This document shows, piece after piece, positions 1 to 5,348 of a stretch of 6,534 nt of DNA. The notes below the pieces were generated by a model that had not been told where the DNA came from, made no database searches, and worked only from the letters and a program-made list of their open reading frames with translations. The stretch's first letter is position 1, and the number at the start of each line of letters is the position of its first letter. The translations under genes and the position numbers were made by a program. Origin of the DNA: Spirochaetota bacterium (GTDB lineage: Bacteria; Spirochaetota; UBA4802; JAFGJZ01); NCBI GenBank assembly GCA_023396615.1, contig JAEWVM010000118.1, positions 1 through 6,534 on the forward strand, given 5' to 3'.

Positions 1-2
1 AT

Positions 3-200
3 TGGCTTTTCTCGAACACACCGCGCGGCGCAGAATCGAGCGCCGTCATTTATTCTCTGGTCGAATCCGCCAAAAACAATAACCTGATTGTTTACAATTA
101 TCTGCGTTATCTTTTTACAAAACTTCCGGAAGCAAAATCTGATGAAGAAATTGAAAAACTTCTTCCGTGCAATCTGTCAGCTAATGACATTAAAATATAG
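3..200 (+). CDS. IS66-family transposase, C-terminal fragment (5' end outside window)
   Basis: The frame is open from the window edge to a TAG at 198-200 and gives 65 residues beginning WLFSNTPRGAESSAVIYSLV. This matches the conserved tail of IS66 transposases (the small C-terminal domain after the DDE core), with the NTPxGA motif, the I/VYSLVExAK helix, the NYLRYLFTKLP segment and an acidic linker ending in LLPCNL. In IS66 elements this large protein is the DDE transposase that works with two small accessory ORFs; those and the catalytic residues are upstream of the window. The tail looks intact, with no internal stop, so it may belong to a functional element. Family assignment is firm; activity cannot be judged. 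Confidence 0.85.
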   Translation, partial: WLFSNTPRGAESSAVIYSLVESAKNNNLIVYNYLRYLFTKLPEAKSDEEIEKLLPCNLSANDIKI

Positions 201-230
201 TTGAAAATTCTGATTTTAATTGATATCTAT

Positions 231-249
231 GCGTTAATTTGACGGATAC
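231..249 (-). repeat. Putative right terminal inverted repeat of the IS66 element
   Basis: On the minus strand the bases read GTATCCGTCAAATTAACGC. The leading GTA and CG-containing start resemble IS66-family ends as remembered; the match was not checked against a database. The position, 31-49 bp after the transposase stop, and the change to a different open frame immediately after it support an IS boundary here. The partner repeat is not in the window. Confidence 0.35.
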
Positions 250-351
250 GAAAGGTTTAGCGGTAAACCAAAGATATGGAAGGGGAAAGATGTTGTTTAT
301 CTCAATCCATTACCGGATACGAGAAAAAAACTAGAAGAAAGGGCTTCATGA
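250..351 (+). pseudogene. C-terminal remnant of an unidentified gene truncated by the IS66 element
   Basis: Directly after the presumed IS end a frame runs 33 codons to a TGA at 349-351. The peptide (ERFSGKPKIWKGKDVVYLNP, then LPDTRKKLEERAS) is charged, non-repetitive and protein-like, unlike the frames further right. It has no start codon or ribosome binding site of its own, and the frame is closed by a TAA at 235-237 inside the presumed IS. The simplest reading is the last part of a gene whose 5' portion was separated by the insertion. I do not recognise the family. A polysaccharide-locus gene would fit the neighbourhood, but that is inference. Confidence 0.4.
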
Positions 352-1033
352 TTTTTTAAATTACGCGACAACTATGTTGACACATTCCATACGGGGAGTT
401 TTTGGCTCTTATTTTTTAACTCGTTTTACTCAATTATTTAAAAGCGAAACATTATCATCAACATGTAATATTAAATCCAAATGAATTCAATATTGAAAAT
501 GGATTTTTAACACATTCCGCAATGTCATATAAGAAATAGCAATAAAGAATCCTTCAATATGATATTAAAAATATTAATTGTTTTAGCAAATTAATCTTGA
601 CCATAGAAAACATATAATCAAAGAAGATTATTTGAAAACATAATTAATAAAAAAATAAATATAAAAATGAGGCTGAGTGTAATAGAAGACGCAATACCTT
701 AACGGGATATTAACATATAGAAAGGGTAATCGTAGGATTAATCATTCCAAAATGTATGATGAACATATTTACGAACACAGTTGACGCTGTCTAAATCGTC
801 AATACACATCTGGAGGCTCTTTTAACTGTTACAATATATAATAAATACTGAGAATTTGAAAATTAGATATTCCAAATTCTGTAAACGAATATATGGTCAA
901 AATCTGATAATTTGGTGATTGCGGGGTTTTACTCTCATGCTCTCTGATGTGTTTTTGAACTTTCCATTATTGGAACTGGAGCTTAAGATAAAATGTTTTT
1001 AAATTTATGTAAGTAATGAATGGAGAAGTCTTT
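352..1033. other. Gene-free stretch with decayed-looking frames
   Basis: No frame of useful length with a start and ribosome binding site is present on either strand. One forward frame gives 39 protein-like codons without a stop (420-536, containing YHQHVILNPNEFNIENGF), but its flanks are full of stops, as expected of decayed coding DNA or chance. Short inverted repeats are visible: TTGACG/CGTCAA at 781-786 and 797-802, AGAATTTG/CAAATTCT at 851-858 and 873-880, and TTCCA/TGGAA at 962-975. None is followed by a T-run that would make it a clear terminator. I see no tRNA, rRNA or CRISPR structure. The stretch is probably a gene graveyard beside the IS element. Confidence 0.4.
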
Positions 1034-1346
1034 ATGATTAAACGAAAGCTTGAATTAAATGATTCTGGCGCAGGTGAACTCTCTCATTTCTCGGTCATAA
1101 GTTTGTCAATTGTTCAAGGTAGGTATGACGAAAAACGATGCAATGCATCAGGATATTCAATCGTCTTTTGGTAATGGCACAATGAACTATAAATATTATA
1201 AGTTATTTTTTGCTGTAAAATACATCGTTCGGTACTCTTGTGAAATTCCGCTTAATATAGAAGGATTTGTTGTCATTTATTCATGTAAAGAGAAATCGAA
1301 TCTGTCAAAACTGTCAACAAAGGTGGGTTGTAGAATTTATTCATAG
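1034..1346 (+). pseudogene. Possible small broken gene: two overlapping short frames
   Basis: An ATG at 1034 has a good ribosome binding site (GGAGAAG at 1022-1028, five bases upstream) and starts a 46-codon frame (MIKRKLELNDSGAGELSHFS...) ending at a TAA at 1172-1174. A second frame overlaps it, opening at a TTG at 1110 or an ATG at 1125 and running to 1346 (up to 78 codons, containing KVGMTKNDAMHQDIQSSFGN). The good start lies on the first frame and most of the length on the second, which is what a single frameshift in the 1110-1172 overlap would give; the joined product would be about 100 residues. Neither peptide resembles a family I know. Both could be chance frames in AT-rich DNA. Confidence 0.2.
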
Positions 1347-1441
1347 TACAGTAAAATGATACTTTTAGGCTATATTCTGTTTTAAAAAATATGTTAATCA
1401 ATTTAAGTTCTATTTTGATTTAGTACTGAAGGTGGTGTAAG

Positions 1442-1458
1442 AAAAAAAATAAAAAAAA
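1442..1458 (+). repeat. A8-T-A8 tract just upstream of the glycosyltransferase
   Basis: Eight A, one T and eight A lie immediately before the GAGGT ribosome binding site (1462-1466) of the gene starting at 1474. The tract is in the probable untranslated leader. It may act as an A-rich translation enhancer or be a slippage-prone tract. No convincing promoter with both elements was found upstream; TATATT at 1371-1376 is a possible -10 without a good -35. Confidence 0.5.
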
Positions 1459-1473
1459 TACGAGGTACTTGTT

Positions 1474-2442
1474 ATGAAAGGGGGATGTAGTGCTATTGTT
1501 CCTGTGTACAATGCTGAAAAATATTTACATCGATGTGTTGAAAGTATTATTGCTCAGAGTTATATTTCTTGGGAATGTATTTTAGTTGATGACGGGAGTA
1601 CGGATTCAAGTGGAATTATATGTGATGAGTTTCAGAAAAAAGATTCGAGAATCAAGGTCATTCATCAAAAAAATTCCGGAGTAAGTGTTGCTAGAAATTC
1701 GGGATTAAATGCAGCTTCTGGTTTGTGGATAATCTTTGTTGATGCAGATGACTGGCTTGAGAGTAATGCCTTGGAAAAGGCTGTTTTTATTGCAACCTCA
1801 TATAATGCACAAATAGTACAGTGGAATTATAATTATGTGGGAGAGAATATAAAGCAGACAGATGAACTTTTCGAAGGAGAACTTTATATTAAATCAGATA
1901 CTATTGTACCACTTTGGTTTGGAATGGTCTGGAGCAGGATGTATTCTAAGGTAATGCTTGATCATTATTCAATTAGATTTCCAGAAGGCGTTACCATTGG
2001 TGAAGATGTATTATTTAGTTATGAGGCCCTTGCTGTTGCAAGTAGAATATGGTGTGTAAAGGACAGACTTATTAATTATTTTCAAAATAGTACTTCAGCA
2101 TCTTTCAATGTTACGGAAGACCGGCTTATAAAAAACGTGGAAGCCGTTGACAAATTGATTCTTTTTCTTTCTGAAAATAATCTTACTAATAAGATGGAAA
2201 GTATTGTTTTGCAATTAAAAATTCAAATAAAAGATAACTTTATCTTCTGGCTTAAACCGATGAATTGCAATTTATACAGAGTGATATATCGTGAGGTTGA
2301 AGATTTTATGTTAAAAAGTGGTTTAAAAAGACGCTTTGCCTATAAATTATTGTCTTGGAAGTGGGATTATTGTGCAAGGTTTATAGTTCATCTAATGAGA
2401 CTTGTCAATAATATTCTAAATAGATTGTCTTGCTTTAAATAA
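1474..2442 (+). CDS. Family 2 glycosyltransferase
   Basis: The 322-residue protein is a GT-A fold family 2 glycosyltransferase, which would transfer a sugar from a nucleotide-sugar donor to a lipid-linked glycan at the cytoplasmic face of the membrane. Residues 6-13 give the opening strand and SAIVPVYN motif. D39-D40 lie in LVDDGSTD, the nucleotide-binding site. NSGVSVARNSGL (67-78) is the usual helix, and D90-A-D92-D93 is the metal-binding DxD motif. G176-E177-D178 is the acidic motif that normally supplies the catalytic base. The C-terminal third is basic and aromatic without a clear membrane segment. The start is fixed by GAGGT seven bases upstream. Length is normal for polysaccharide-locus enzymes of this type. 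Donor and acceptor cannot be read from the sequence. The next intact gene on this strand begins about 800 bp downstream. Confidence 0.9.
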   Translation: MKGGCSAIVPVYNAEKYLHRCVESIIAQSYISWECILVDDGSTDSSGIICDEFQKKDSRIKVIHQKNSGVSVARNSGLNAASGLWIIFVDADDWLESNALEKAVFIATSYNAQIVQWNYNYVGENIKQTDELFEGELYIKSDTIVPLWFGMVWSRMYSKVMLDHYSIRFPEGVTIGEDVLFSYEALAVASRIWCVKDRLINYFQNSTSASFNVTEDRLIKNVEAVDKLILFLSENNLTNKMESIVLQLKIQIKDNFIFWLKPMNCNLYRVIYREVEDFMLKSGLKRRFAYKLLSWKWDYCARFIVHLMRLVNNILNRLSCFK

Positions 2443-2643
2443 TTTCTAAATTTTAAATAAAATTAGAGGTAAAATTCATGCTTTCCACATTTATTAATAA
2501 TCGATGTTTTGTGTAAGCATTAACTCGTTTTCCTCTCGTGTCATATATTATTTATTACGTCCAATAGGCATGTCAGGCAGACGAATATAATTTATACTTG
2601 AATGAAGACTGTAATATTTGCGTATGTAAAAAGTATCATTTTA

Positions 2644-2684
2644 AATGTTCCAAGTCTCGGAATAACTCAGAGGATTGGAACATT
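2644..2684 (+). terminator. Terminator-like hairpin
   Basis: AATGTTCCAA (2644-2653) and TTGGAACATT (2675-2684) form a perfect 10-bp stem. After one G-A mismatch, a further TCTC/GAGG-type helix (one wobble pair) continues inward, leaving an 11-base loop. On the plus strand it is followed by GTTTTAATTTCGTTTTT, a broken T-tract, so it could end transcription from the glycosyltransferase 200 bp upstream. Reading leftwards the T-tract is farther away and weaker. It may instead be an internal helix of the minus-strand RNA. Confidence 0.5.
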
Positions 2685-2702
2685 GTTTTAATTTCGTTTT
2701 TC

Positions 2703-2720
2703 ACAATTATGATTAATTGT
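2703..2720. repeat. Perfect 7-bp hairpin, 4-base loop
   Basis: ACAATTA (2703-2709) and TAATTGT (2714-2720) flank a 4-base loop. It lies 18 bp from the terminator-like hairpin and has the geometry of an RNA stem-loop on either strand. It is all A/T except one C-G pair, so a chance origin is possible. Confidence 0.4.
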
Positions 2721-2937
2721 TTAATCTTATCGTTTATTTACGGGTGATATTTTCTCGCGTGAACTGGTCTTATATTTATTCGCAATATTAACTTTTATTA
2801 ACCGAATGTTCTCGGATGTGATTTTTGTAATTACGTTCATTTTTTGTTGTCTTTTATCAGGATCAGGTCAATTAATTTAGCTGTATCCGAGGTGTTTGGT
2901 CTTTCGTATTATCCGTTGAATCTCTCAAGATTTGATT

Positions 2938-2953
2938 CGAAAAACAGTTTTCG
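2938..2953. repeat. Perfect 6-bp hairpin, 4-base loop
   Basis: CGAAAA and TTTTCG flank ACAG (CTGT on the minus strand). It is one of several short perfect stem-loops in the ORF-less segment, listed as an element that a folding or covariation analysis should recover if the segment is a structured RNA. Confidence 0.35.
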
Positions 2954-3130
2954 TTACTTGTAAAAAATGTTTGGATAAAATTATTTTTCGCCATACTTTA
3001 TAAACGGGAATGTTCGTGGTCATTATTTCGTTTACGATTATGAACTTTTCTTTTTCTATGAAAATCTCATCGAGCACTCTTTAATTAGTATATTCTACAA
3101 AGAAGTCTTTTACATAAATTACTTTAACGT

Positions 3131-3159
3131 ATTATATTGATTTGTTTAATATTTGTCAA
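3131..3159 (-). promoter_or_regulatory. Perfect consensus sigma-70 promoter, firing left
   Basis: On the minus strand TTGACA (3159-3154) is followed after exactly 17 bp by TATAAT (3136-3131): a 12 of 12 match at optimal spacing. Transcription would begin near 3124 and run leftwards into 2443-3123, where no long ORF exists. It is the strongest promoter-like sequence found in the window. Its -35 lies in the left arm of an inverted repeat whose right arm holds the -35 of the opposing promoter. Confidence 0.7.
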
Positions 3160-3205
3160 AAATGTTAAATAGTAAATAAATTGGTTTAAATCAATTGACA
3201 AATAT
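3149..3205. repeat. 11-bp inverted repeat carrying two diverging -35 elements
   Basis: ATATTTGTCAA (3149-3159) and TTGACAAATAT (3195-3205) are exact reverse complements separated by 35 bp. Each arm supplies the TTGACA of a promoter pointing outward. Between and overlapping them is a near-palindrome, AATTGGTTTAAATCAATT (3179-3196), with one mismatched pair of positions. The arrangement suggests a shared control point for the two diverging promoters, either operator sites for a dimeric regulator or simply mirrored promoters. Confidence 0.6.
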
Positions 3206-3222
3206 GAGCAATATTTTATTTT
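3195..3222 (+). promoter_or_regulatory. Probable promoter of the membrane-protein / flippase operon
   Basis: TTGACA at 3195-3200 is a perfect -35. TATTTT at 3217-3222, after 16 bp, is a four-of-six -10. Transcription would start near 3229, just ahead of the AGGAAG ribosome binding site (3236-3241) and the ATG at 3249. The site supports a promoter for the rightward run of genes. The -10 is imperfect, so activation or moderate strength is likely. Confidence 0.55.
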
Positions 3223-3248
3223 CTACTAAAAAAATAGGAAGCAAAAAG

Positions 3249-3905
3249 ATGAAAATTAAAAGAAATAAGCTAAATTTGATATTATTTTTGTTGTTTGGGT
3301 TATTGGGGCTGTTGTCATTTGTGTATATATGGTTTTTTATGCCCCATAGTTCTGCGATTGAGTCAGTATGGCAAATGTCATTTAAAATATTTGCTTTTAT
3401 GCTTATTATTCTGTCTATATCATTTTTTCCAACATTTAAGAATGCATATCTTCTTTTAATTCTGCCTTCCTTGATTTTTTTAGGTTATTTGATACCAAGA
3501 ATAAGCTATTTTGGATTTAGTGGAGCGGCATCAAAAGGTGATGCTATTGCAAGCGGGGAGTTTTATACTATTCTCTATCTTCTTCTCTTTCCGGCTATTT
3601 TAATGACGGTTACATTAGCATATCGACTTGGCGGTGGAGCATCTGGAAAAACTTTCAAAGTTGCTTTTAGCGGTGTTATTCTTCTTTTTTCAGGTTTTCT
3701 TGATTTGCTTTGGCCTATCGCTAATGGTTTGCCGATTCCTGAAAAATTGATATATGCACATCATGTAGCAGTTTTTCTCGGGCCTGATCCTAGTTATAAA
3801 GCTACAATTGTTTTCGCTCTATTCCATTTACCACTTTTACTGATTTTAATTTTATTACCTTTGGATAAATATTTTAATAGAATGTTTGATTTAATATCTG
3901 AATAA
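3249..3905 (+). CDS. Polytopic membrane protein of unknown function
   Basis: The 218-residue protein has a short basic N-terminus (MKIKRNK) and about six hydrophobic segments at roughly 8-30, 43-60, 66-83, 105-125, 138-158 and 185-204. A conspicuous C-terminal loop holds the paired histidines H171-H172, a GPDPSYK turn (178-184) and H193. D152, W155 and P156 sit at the end of the fifth segment. These could be functional residues. I do not recognise the family; it lacks the size and motifs of Wzy polymerases or GtrA flippases as I know them. The start at 3249 is chosen because AGGAAG lies seven bases upstream; the upstream TTG at 3195 lies within the promoter -35. The gene heads the run leading to the flippase 32 bp downstream, so a role in glycan assembly or export is inferred. 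Codon use resembles that of its neighbours. Confidence 0.75.
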   Translation: MKIKRNKLNLILFLLFGLLGLLSFVYIWFFMPHSSAIESVWQMSFKIFAFMLIILSISFFPTFKNAYLLLILPSLIFLGYLIPRISYFGFSGAASKGDAIASGEFYTILYLLLFPAILMTVTLAYRLGGGASGKTFKVAFSGVILLFSGFLDLLWPIANGLPIPEKLIYAHHVAVFLGPDPSYKATIVFALFHLPLLLILILLPLDKYFNRMFDLISE

Positions 3906-3911
3906 AGTTAT

Positions 3912-3938
3912 ATGGCAGGAAACACCGATAGAAAATAA
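3912..3938 (+). other. Nine-codon mini-ORF overlapping the flippase start (TAATG)
   Basis: ATG at 3912 begins MAGNTDRK and stops at TAA 3936-3938, whose last A is the first base of the flippase ATG at 3938. The flippase start has no proper Shine-Dalgarno at normal distance (AGGA at 3917-3920 is about 17 bases away), so re-initiation from this mini-ORF could couple its translation. The mini-ORF itself also lacks a clear ribosome binding site, so chance is quite possible. Confidence 0.2.
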
Positions 3939-5293
3939 TGCATACATTAAAATTAAATTTAAAAAGAATATGTTCTGACGACCATATTCTTTCAATGTCA
4001 TCAAATGTTATTTCGTCAGCTATCGGAGCTCTCTCAATTATTCTTTTGGCAAGATTCTCCACAAGTCATGATTTTGGAATGTGGTTCTTTTTTATTACTA
4101 TTGCAAATCTCTTTGAAATGGTTAAATTCGGATTTATAAATAATCCAGCTGTTAGATTTATATCATCATCAACAAAAATAATTGATATTTGTGAATTGAG
4201 AGGTTCCGCATGGTTATTAAGCATTCTTGTTTCAATTTGTTTGCTTATGCCTTTTTTTTGCTTAATTAAATTTTCAATAATAAATTTAAAGCCGGAATTA
4301 GAGCTTCCCTTAATGATGTTGCCGCTTTATTCTCTATTGTATTCTCCGATAATTATGACAATTTCATTTATGACTACTAAGGGCAGGTTCGGTGTTGTTT
4401 TAATTGTTAAAGTTCTTTGGAGTATTCTGTTTCTTGCTGGAATAATTATTGGAATTTTAACAAAACATTTACAGGGTTCTGAAATATTTGTAATACAGAT
4501 TTTTTCGATGATTCCATTGTTGCTTATAACTACTTTTAGTGGGTGGTCTCATATAAAAGATATTTTTCAAATTAGTAAAAAGAGTTTAACTACGCTTTTC
4601 CATTTTGGAAAATATAGCTTTATGACATTCCTAAGCGCAAATCTATTAAAAACATCTGATACTTTTCTTATTGGCGTTATGATGTCAAATGAAGCAGTAG
4701 CGATGTATGCTATTCCGCTTAAACTTATAGAATCTGTTGAAATTATAATAAACAGTATTGGTGATGTAGCTCTGCCAAAAATATCTCGAAACAGTTTTTC
4801 GAAAAAAGCAGTGAGATTGCTTTATTCAAAATATGCAGGTGTTTCAATAATTGGTTTATCTCCAGTAATTGTATTAATGTTTATTTTTTCTGAAGAATTG
4901 ATTTGTTTGTTCGGTGGTTCAAAATATTTAGTTTCTAATATATCTGTAAACGTAATGCGTATTTTTTTAATATATTTGTTTTTTATGATCTTGGATAGAT
5001 TTTCTGGAATCACATTAGATGGGATAAATAAGCCAAACTTAAATTTTTTTAAAGTAGCTATTATGGCCGTTTTAAATATTATTGGAGACATTATTGCAAT
5101 TAAATATTTTAATTCAATTGAATATGTAGCTGTAGTTACAATTCTTAATGCCTTTTCAGGAACTATCATCGGTATTTTGTTTTTGAAGTCTGAAATTGCT
5201 CTGAAATTTACAGAAATATTCATCGAGGGTAGTAGAGCAATTCGAATATATATCAGTAGTTTGTTTGATAAAAATTTCATTAATTCTAAATGA
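3938..5293 (+). CDS. wzx: Wzx-type polysaccharide flippase (PST / MOP superfamily)
   Basis: The 451-residue protein has about twelve membrane segments (roughly 22-40, 46-66, 91-113, 123-146, 154-175, 182-202, 226-248, 252-275, 301-318, 338-355, 370-391 and 396-417), the size and layout of O-antigen/capsule flippases. The N-terminal SSAIGALSIILLARFSTSHDFGMW resembles the first helix pair of the family. The middle of the protein, GKYSFMTFLSANLLKTSD through FLIGVMMSNEAVAMYAIPLK, then ALPKIS at 278-283, is characteristic of PST transporters. It would move the completed polyprenyl-diphosphate-linked repeat unit across the inner membrane. The glycosyltransferase and prenyltransferase genes around it support this. 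The start codon has only a weak ribosome binding site; M20 is an alternative without a better one. Substrate is not predictable from sequence. Confidence 0.88.
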   Translation: MHTLKLNLKRICSDDHILSMSSNVISSAIGALSIILLARFSTSHDFGMWFFFITIANLFEMVKFGFINNPAVRFISSSTKIIDICELRGSAWLLSILVSICLLMPFFCLIKFSIINLKPELELPLMMLPLYSLLYSPIIMTISFMTTKGRFGVVLIVKVLWSILFLAGIIIGILTKHLQGSEIFVIQIFSMIPLLLITTFSGWSHIKDIFQISKKSLTTLFHFGKYSFMTFLSANLLKTSDTFLIGVMMSNEAVAMYAIPLKLIESVEIIINSIGDVALPKISRNSFSKKAVRLLYSKYAGVSIIGLSPVIVLMFIFSEELICLFGGSKYLVSNISVNVMRIFLIYLFFMILDRFSGITLDGINKPNLNFFKVAIMAVLNIIGDIIAIKYFNSIEYVAVVTILNAFSGTIIGILFLKSEIALKFTEIFIEGSRAIRIYISSLFDKNFINSK

Positions 5294-5348
5294 AATTTGA
5301 ATATTGTGTAGTATAAAAGACATGAAAATACTAAATAGGAGTTATGCT

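Larger units (their letters stand above)
1..249 (+). mobile_element. 3' end of an IS66-family insertion sequence (left part outside window)
   Basis: The segment contains the last 65 codons of an IS66-type transposase followed by 49 bp of non-coding DNA. Read on the minus strand, 231-249 is GTATCCGTCAAATTAACGC, which resembles the 5'-GTA...CG-type termini known for IS66-family elements, so the right end is probably at 249. From memory, a transposase stop 30-80 bp from the right terminus is usual for the family. A frame opening in the flanking DNA starts at the same point, which fits insertion into a gene. The other end and any 8-bp target duplication lie outside the window, so the exact boundary is inferred. 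Confidence 0.6.
2611..3124 (-). ncRNA. Candidate large structured non-coding RNA, about 0.5 kb
   Basis: A perfect sigma-70 promoter (3131-3159, minus) predicts a transcript starting near 3124 and running left through DNA without long ORFs. The predicted 5' end (ATTAC 3118-3122 and TTTTACATA 3108-3116, plus-strand letters) can pair with GTAAT 2611-2615 and TATGTAAAA 2623-2631, closing the transcript end to end. Enclosed helices include TAAACG/CGTTTA (3001-3006 with 3029-3034) around AATG/CATT, CGAAAA/TTTTCG (2938-2953), AATCT/AGATT (2919-2932), CTCGGAT/ATCCGAG (2811-2817 with 2885-2891), ACAATTA/TAATTGT (2703-2720) and the 10-bp stem at 2644-2684. The A-rich sense strand resembles known large bacterial RNAs, but I cannot match it to a named class. 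AT-rich DNA yields many such stems by chance, and the 3' end is uncertain. Confidence 0.3.
2443..3130. other. ORF-less 690-bp segment between the glycosyltransferase and the membrane-protein operon
   Basis: Neither strand holds a frame longer than about 60 codons. The plus strand is strongly T-biased (for example 31 T against 14 A in 2821-2880) and CpG dinucleotides look about twice as frequent as in the neighbouring genes. The minus strand is therefore A-rich. The segment holds several perfect hairpins, a terminator-like hairpin at 2644-2684, and a consensus promoter at its right edge firing leftwards. Two readings are given as separate entries: a structured RNA on the minus strand, or a decayed gene on the plus strand. 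Confidence 0.6.
2478..3140 (+). pseudogene. Possible decayed gene following the glycosyltransferase (alternative to the ncRNA)
   Basis: An ATG at 2478 has GAGGT seven bases upstream, the same arrangement as the glycosyltransferase start at 1474, and lies 35 bp after that gene's stop, as an operon partner would. Its frame stops after 12 codons, but the same frame carries only about seven stops over 220 codons. It includes long protein-like runs such as GHYFVYDYELFFFYENLIEH near 3018-3077. A second frame around 2740-2880 is hydrophobic. A decayed polytopic protein such as a Wzy polymerase would fit the gap in the locus. Against this, T-rich DNA looks hydrophobic and has fewer stops by chance, and no family motif is recognisable. 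Confidence 0.25.

Noticed and set aside
375..408. TTGACA at 375-380 as a promoter -35
   Set aside because: No -10-like hexamer lies 16-18 bp downstream.
592..618. TTGACC followed by TATAAT as a plus-strand promoter
   Set aside because: The spacing is only 10 bp, far too short for a sigma-70 promoter.
2446..2466. A/T-only inverted repeat right after the first glycosyltransferase stop
   Set aside because: The stem is almost entirely A-T with a bulge and a two-base loop, so it is too weak for a terminator.
2727..2840. 37-codon minus-strand ORF (MNVITKITSENIRLIKVNIA...) and a 32-codon one starting at 3023
   Set aside because: Neither has a ribosome binding site. A-rich DNA gives Lys/Ile/Asn-rich frames of this length by chance. 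They remain possible only if the minus transcript proves to be translated.
3149..3205. Invertible (phase-variable) promoter between the two 11-bp arms
   Set aside because: The 35-bp interior holds no complete promoter and the -35 elements are within the arms, so inversion would not switch either promoter. No recombinase gene is in the window.
3195..3248. Upstream TTG/ATG extension of the membrane protein by 18 residues
   Set aside because: The TTG is the first half of a perfect -35 hexamer and the predicted transcript starts near 3229, after it. AGGAAG supports the ATG at 3249.
3874..4062. Minus-strand frame across the junction of the membrane-protein and flippase genes
   Set aside because: It overlaps both genes, lacks a ribosome binding site and shows no recognisable motif.
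4822..5280. 152-codon minus-strand frame inside the flippase gene
   Set aside because: It is the mirror of a real membrane-protein gene with clear family features on the plus strand and has no ribosome binding site or homologous motif.
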